From assembly GCA_027625095.1 (NCBI GenBank), contig JAQBXN010000015.1, positions 36,859 through 100,858 of the forward strand: DNA of 64,000 bases, in the 5' to 3' direction. The position numbers were made by a program, and so were the translations under genes. Source of the stretch: Planctomycetota bacterium. Its GTDB lineage: Bacteria > Planctomycetota > PUPC01 > JACPCR01. The notes beneath the pieces were generated by a model that ran no database searches, was not told the DNA's origin, and worked only from the letters and a program-made list of their open reading frames with translations. Below, in pieces: positions 62,110 through 64,000 of the stretch; positions within the stretch are counted from its first letter, which is position 1, and every line of letters begins with the position of its first letter.

Positions 62110-62961
62110 CTACTTCAGCGCCTGATATTTGGTCTTTGAAACCTCTTCGCCGTCAATCCAATACTTAACGCTCCGCAGTTTTCCGTCCGCCTCATAGTGA
62201 TTTTCAAGGCCGTTTTGCAGGTTGTTTTTGAAAGGGCGTTCCCACTTTAACTGGCCGCTCAGGTAATACTCGCTGGCCAGCCCGTCAACCTTGCCCTGCT
62301 TGTATCGCACGAGCCGCTTCGGCTTCCCATTGGGCCAGAAATCCTTGACCTCGCCGTCCATCTTTCCTTCAACATAGGGGATCACTTTGGTCAGATTCCC
62401 TTTGTCATCGAAAGTACGGCTCACCCCTGTCGGTACGCCCTGTTCATACTGAATCTCGCTGCTGATCTTTCCGTTAGGATGAAGGATGCGTTTCGTCCCG
62501 TGAATTTTTCCTTCCGACCACGGTATCTCAGCGACGAGAACATTGAGGTCTACATTGCGCTTGAGTGCTTCGTCATATTTCTGAGCGCGGGAATACTCCT
62601 TTTCCACCCCATGCTTCAGCCCGTTTCTATATTCGACAGTACGTGACGGGCCCTGATACCAGTTCCAGTGGTGAATCTCGGTGCCATCCGGCTTATCCGC
62701 GGGATTCAGCGGCGTCATGACTAATGCGTAGGATAACAGCCCCGTCGGACTCTGATCCCACCAGCGGGTCAGTACACCCACCTTTACCTTGTACCCCTCG
62801 GGCAGGATTTTCAGCAGTGCGCCAATACGGCCATCGCCAATCCAGGAGGGCTGTGGATGGTCTTTATCGACGATAATCTCTTCGGGAAGATTAATCACTT
62901 CGCCCTGAAGGCAAGTGAGAAAGAGCAGCCTGAAAAGAGTCAACATCGCTGTTCCGATCAT
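62110..62961 (-). CDS. Exported MORN-repeat (YwqK-like) protein, paralogue of 49894-50754
   Basis: The start at 62961 is chosen because its ATG overlaps the stop of the upstream gene (ATGA) and gives a signal peptide (MIGTAMLTLFRLLFLTCLQG). After a ~70-residue domain the MORN-type hairpins follow (YRNGLKHGVEKEY, WSEGKIHGTKRI, YEQGVPTGVSRTF, YVEGKMDGEVKDFW, YKQGKVDGLASEYY, FKNNLQNGLENHY). Its tail (KYWIDGEEVSK) resembles that of the other MORN protein (RYWLNGNLVSK). It lies one base before the DUF4175-like gene, so three genes (amidotransferase, MORN, DUF4175-like) are probably one transcript. Confidence 0.84.
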   Translation of the reverse strand: MIGTAMLTLFRLLFLTCLQGEVINLPEEIIVDKDHPQPSWIGDGRIGALLKILPEGYKVKVGVLTRWWDQSPTGLLSYALVMTPLNPADKPDGTEIHHWNWYQGPSRTVEYRNGLKHGVEKEYSRAQKYDEALKRNVDLNVLVAEIPWSEGKIHGTKRILHPNGKISSEIQYEQGVPTGVSRTFDDKGNLTKVIPYVEGKMDGEVKDFWPNGKPKRLVRYKQGKVDGLASEYYLSGQLKWERPFKNNLQNGLENHYEADGKLRSVKYWIDGEEVSKTKYQALK

Positions 62962-63659
62962 TGAATAAGCCCCACCCATCGTTCGAACACTTGCCTGCCG
63001 CGCTCATGAAGTTGAGGCAGCAATTCCCGCGTCTGGGATTTTATCTCGTCGCCAGTCTGGCCGGTTTCTTCGACTTCGTCGGCAAAGTGGTGCGTCCAAT
63101 CGTTGATCATCGATTCGGTGGCTTCCATGTGGAAGAGAAAGCCGTAGACATTTTCCTCGTAGCGGAATGCCTGGCACTCAGTCTGGGCTGAAGAAGCCAG
63201 CCACGTGGCATCGGCCGGCAGATCGAAGACATCACCATGCCAGTGCAAGCCGGCGAAAGGCTCACCGAGATCCTTCATCAGGGGATCGTCAATGGCATCT
63301 CTTGTCGGAGTAACTTCGTGCCAGCCGATTTCCTTCTGTTCACCCGGATAGACTGACTCCCCCAGTGCTGTCGCAATGAGCTGGCTCCCGAGGCAGATTC
63401 CAAGCAGCGGCAGCCCTCTTTCCAGAGCGACTCCAATGAGGCGAAGTTCGTCCAGCAGGGTTGGGTATTCCTCAAAATCGTTCGCGCCCATCGGGCCGCC
63501 CATAAGGATCAAACCGCCCGCGCCATCCAGATTGACTGGTACCTTCTCGCCGCGATAGACGTGGGTGTAATCCACCCGGATCTTCTTTGCATCAAGGACT
63601 TCGCTGATGATGCCCAGCGGCTCAATCGCGATGTGTTGGATGACCTGAATCTTTCGCAT
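62958..63659 (-). CDS. Class I glutamine amidotransferase-like protein
   Basis: The triad of the GATase class I is present: the nucleophile cysteine in LLGICLGSQL, the His in FLFHMEAT and Glu two residues on. GGLILMGGPMGAND fits the fold. Stand-alone members of this type act on small molecules or gamma-glutamyl compounds. The ATG at 63659 (MRKIQVIQH) is preferred over the TTG at 63674. About 233 residues. It is the first gene of a minus-strand group with overlapping starts and stops. Confidence 0.88.
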   Translation of the reverse strand: MRKIQVIQHIAIEPLGIISEVLDAKKIRVDYTHVYRGEKVPVNLDGAGGLILMGGPMGANDFEEYPTLLDELRLIGVALERGLPLLGICLGSQLIATALGESVYPGEQKEIGWHEVTPTRDAIDDPLMKDLGEPFAGLHWHGDVFDLPADATWLASSAQTECQAFRYEENVYGFLFHMEATESMINDWTHHFADEVEETGQTGDEIKSQTRELLPQLHERGRQVFERWVGLIQ

Positions 63660-63736
63660 GTTTGCTTCGTGCAATACTCACAGAAATCGGGCCGGTTTGT
63701 GTAATCGATTCCGAAGGGTTTCGCCATGAGGGGGAG

Positions 63737-63769
63737 GATGGTTGATGGTTGATGGTTGATGGTTGATGG
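63737..63769. repeat. Heptamer repeat, four units of gatggtt
   Basis: Four exact gatggtt units plus a partial one lie about 80 bases upstream of the amidotransferase start on the minus strand. The rest of 63660-63941 shows no gene. Confidence 0.9.
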
Positions 63770-63941
63770 ATATGGCGGGTTGTGTGGGGGCCGTCTACCG
63801 GTAATTGTGGCCGGCTCCCACACTGCAGGGATTTCAGGTGAATCAGGGCGGAACTGATGAATTGGACTTCGGGGACCATATCTCGCTCCTGAAGCCTAAT
63901 CTGGCATGAATGCAGGACACCCACTCACAAGGGAGAAAACC

Positions 63942-64000
63942 ATGAAGCCCTCAGACGAAAACAGATGGTCAGAAATCAGAGCAGGCGGCAAGGCACGTTT
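63942..64000 (+). CDS. Start of a gene running off the right edge
   Basis: An ATG at 63942, with gggag 7 bases upstream, opens a frame (MKPSDENRWSEIRAGGKARF) that is not closed by the window end. The WSEIRAGGK pattern is like the first residues of small inner-membrane proteins, but 19 codons are too few to name a family. Confidence 0.4.
   Translation, partial: MKPSDENRWSEIRAGGKAR

Overview
The window looks like chromosomal DNA of an uncultured bacterium of the PVC type (Planctomycetes/Verrucomicrobia/Lentisphaerae) or a similar lineage such as Poribacteria. The pointers are indirect. There is a soluble-dehydrogenase/HEAT/cytochrome c fusion of the kind typical of PVC genomes, several phytanoyl-CoA dioxygenase (PhyH) relatives, an FG-GAP/ASPIC protein, a Gfo/Idh/MocA oxidoreductase, a DUF4175-like giant, membrane proteins with an N-terminal zinc ribbon, and many exported polysaccharide-type proteins. 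No rRNA or phylogenetic marker is present, so the placement is an inference. No phage, transposase, CRISPR array or plasmid function was seen.

Layout. 1-2167: the end of an alpha/beta hydrolase, then an exported cyclophilin. 2219-8192 (minus strand): a complete ISC iron-sulfur cluster locus, in transcription order iscR-iscS-iscU-iscA, a strong intrinsic terminator, then hscB-hscA-fdx. 8626-11947: two small membrane proteins (zinc ribbon; DUF1858-like) and a beta-propeller/esterase fusion. 11978-23726 (minus strand): an eight-gene block with an ABC-2 permease, three SPFH/HflKC-type proteins, a P1B-type ATPase, an ABC ATPase, a second ABC-2 permease and a large membrane-anchored protein of unknown function. 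24140-27514: a zinc-ribbon/LURP-one-like protein, a rhomboid protease and a TIM-barrel hydrolase-like protein. 27699-31702 (minus): chorismate synthase, aspartate-semialdehyde dehydrogenase and citramalate synthase. 31957-36706: a cysteine hydrolase, two PhyH-type oxygenases, an FG-GAP protein and two broken PhyH remnants. 36764-56648: mostly exported proteins (lectin/CBM-like giant, PVC cytochrome, oxidoreductase, pectate lyase, two propellers, a MORN protein and two large paralogues). 56816-56905: tRNA-Ser(UGA). 56906-57911: a repeat-filled kilobase. 57912-63659: DUF4175-like giant, MORN protein and class I glutamine amidotransferase. A new plus-strand gene starts at 63942.

Most notable. 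(1) The IscS in the otherwise standard ISC operon lacks the PLP-binding lysine (Leu204) and the PLP-stacking histidine (Gln102), although its persulfide-cysteine loop and IscU-docking C terminus are kept. (2) The 11.7-kb SPFH/P-type ATPase/ABC-2 block is a candidate undescribed membrane system. (3) One PhyH protein has an HxG motif in place of HxD/E, the arrangement used by Fe(II)/2-oxoglutarate halogenases. (4) Two short PhyH N-terminal stubs end where palindromic or repeat-like sequence begins. (5) Heptanucleotide tandem repeats of a few types recur in the gaps between genes.
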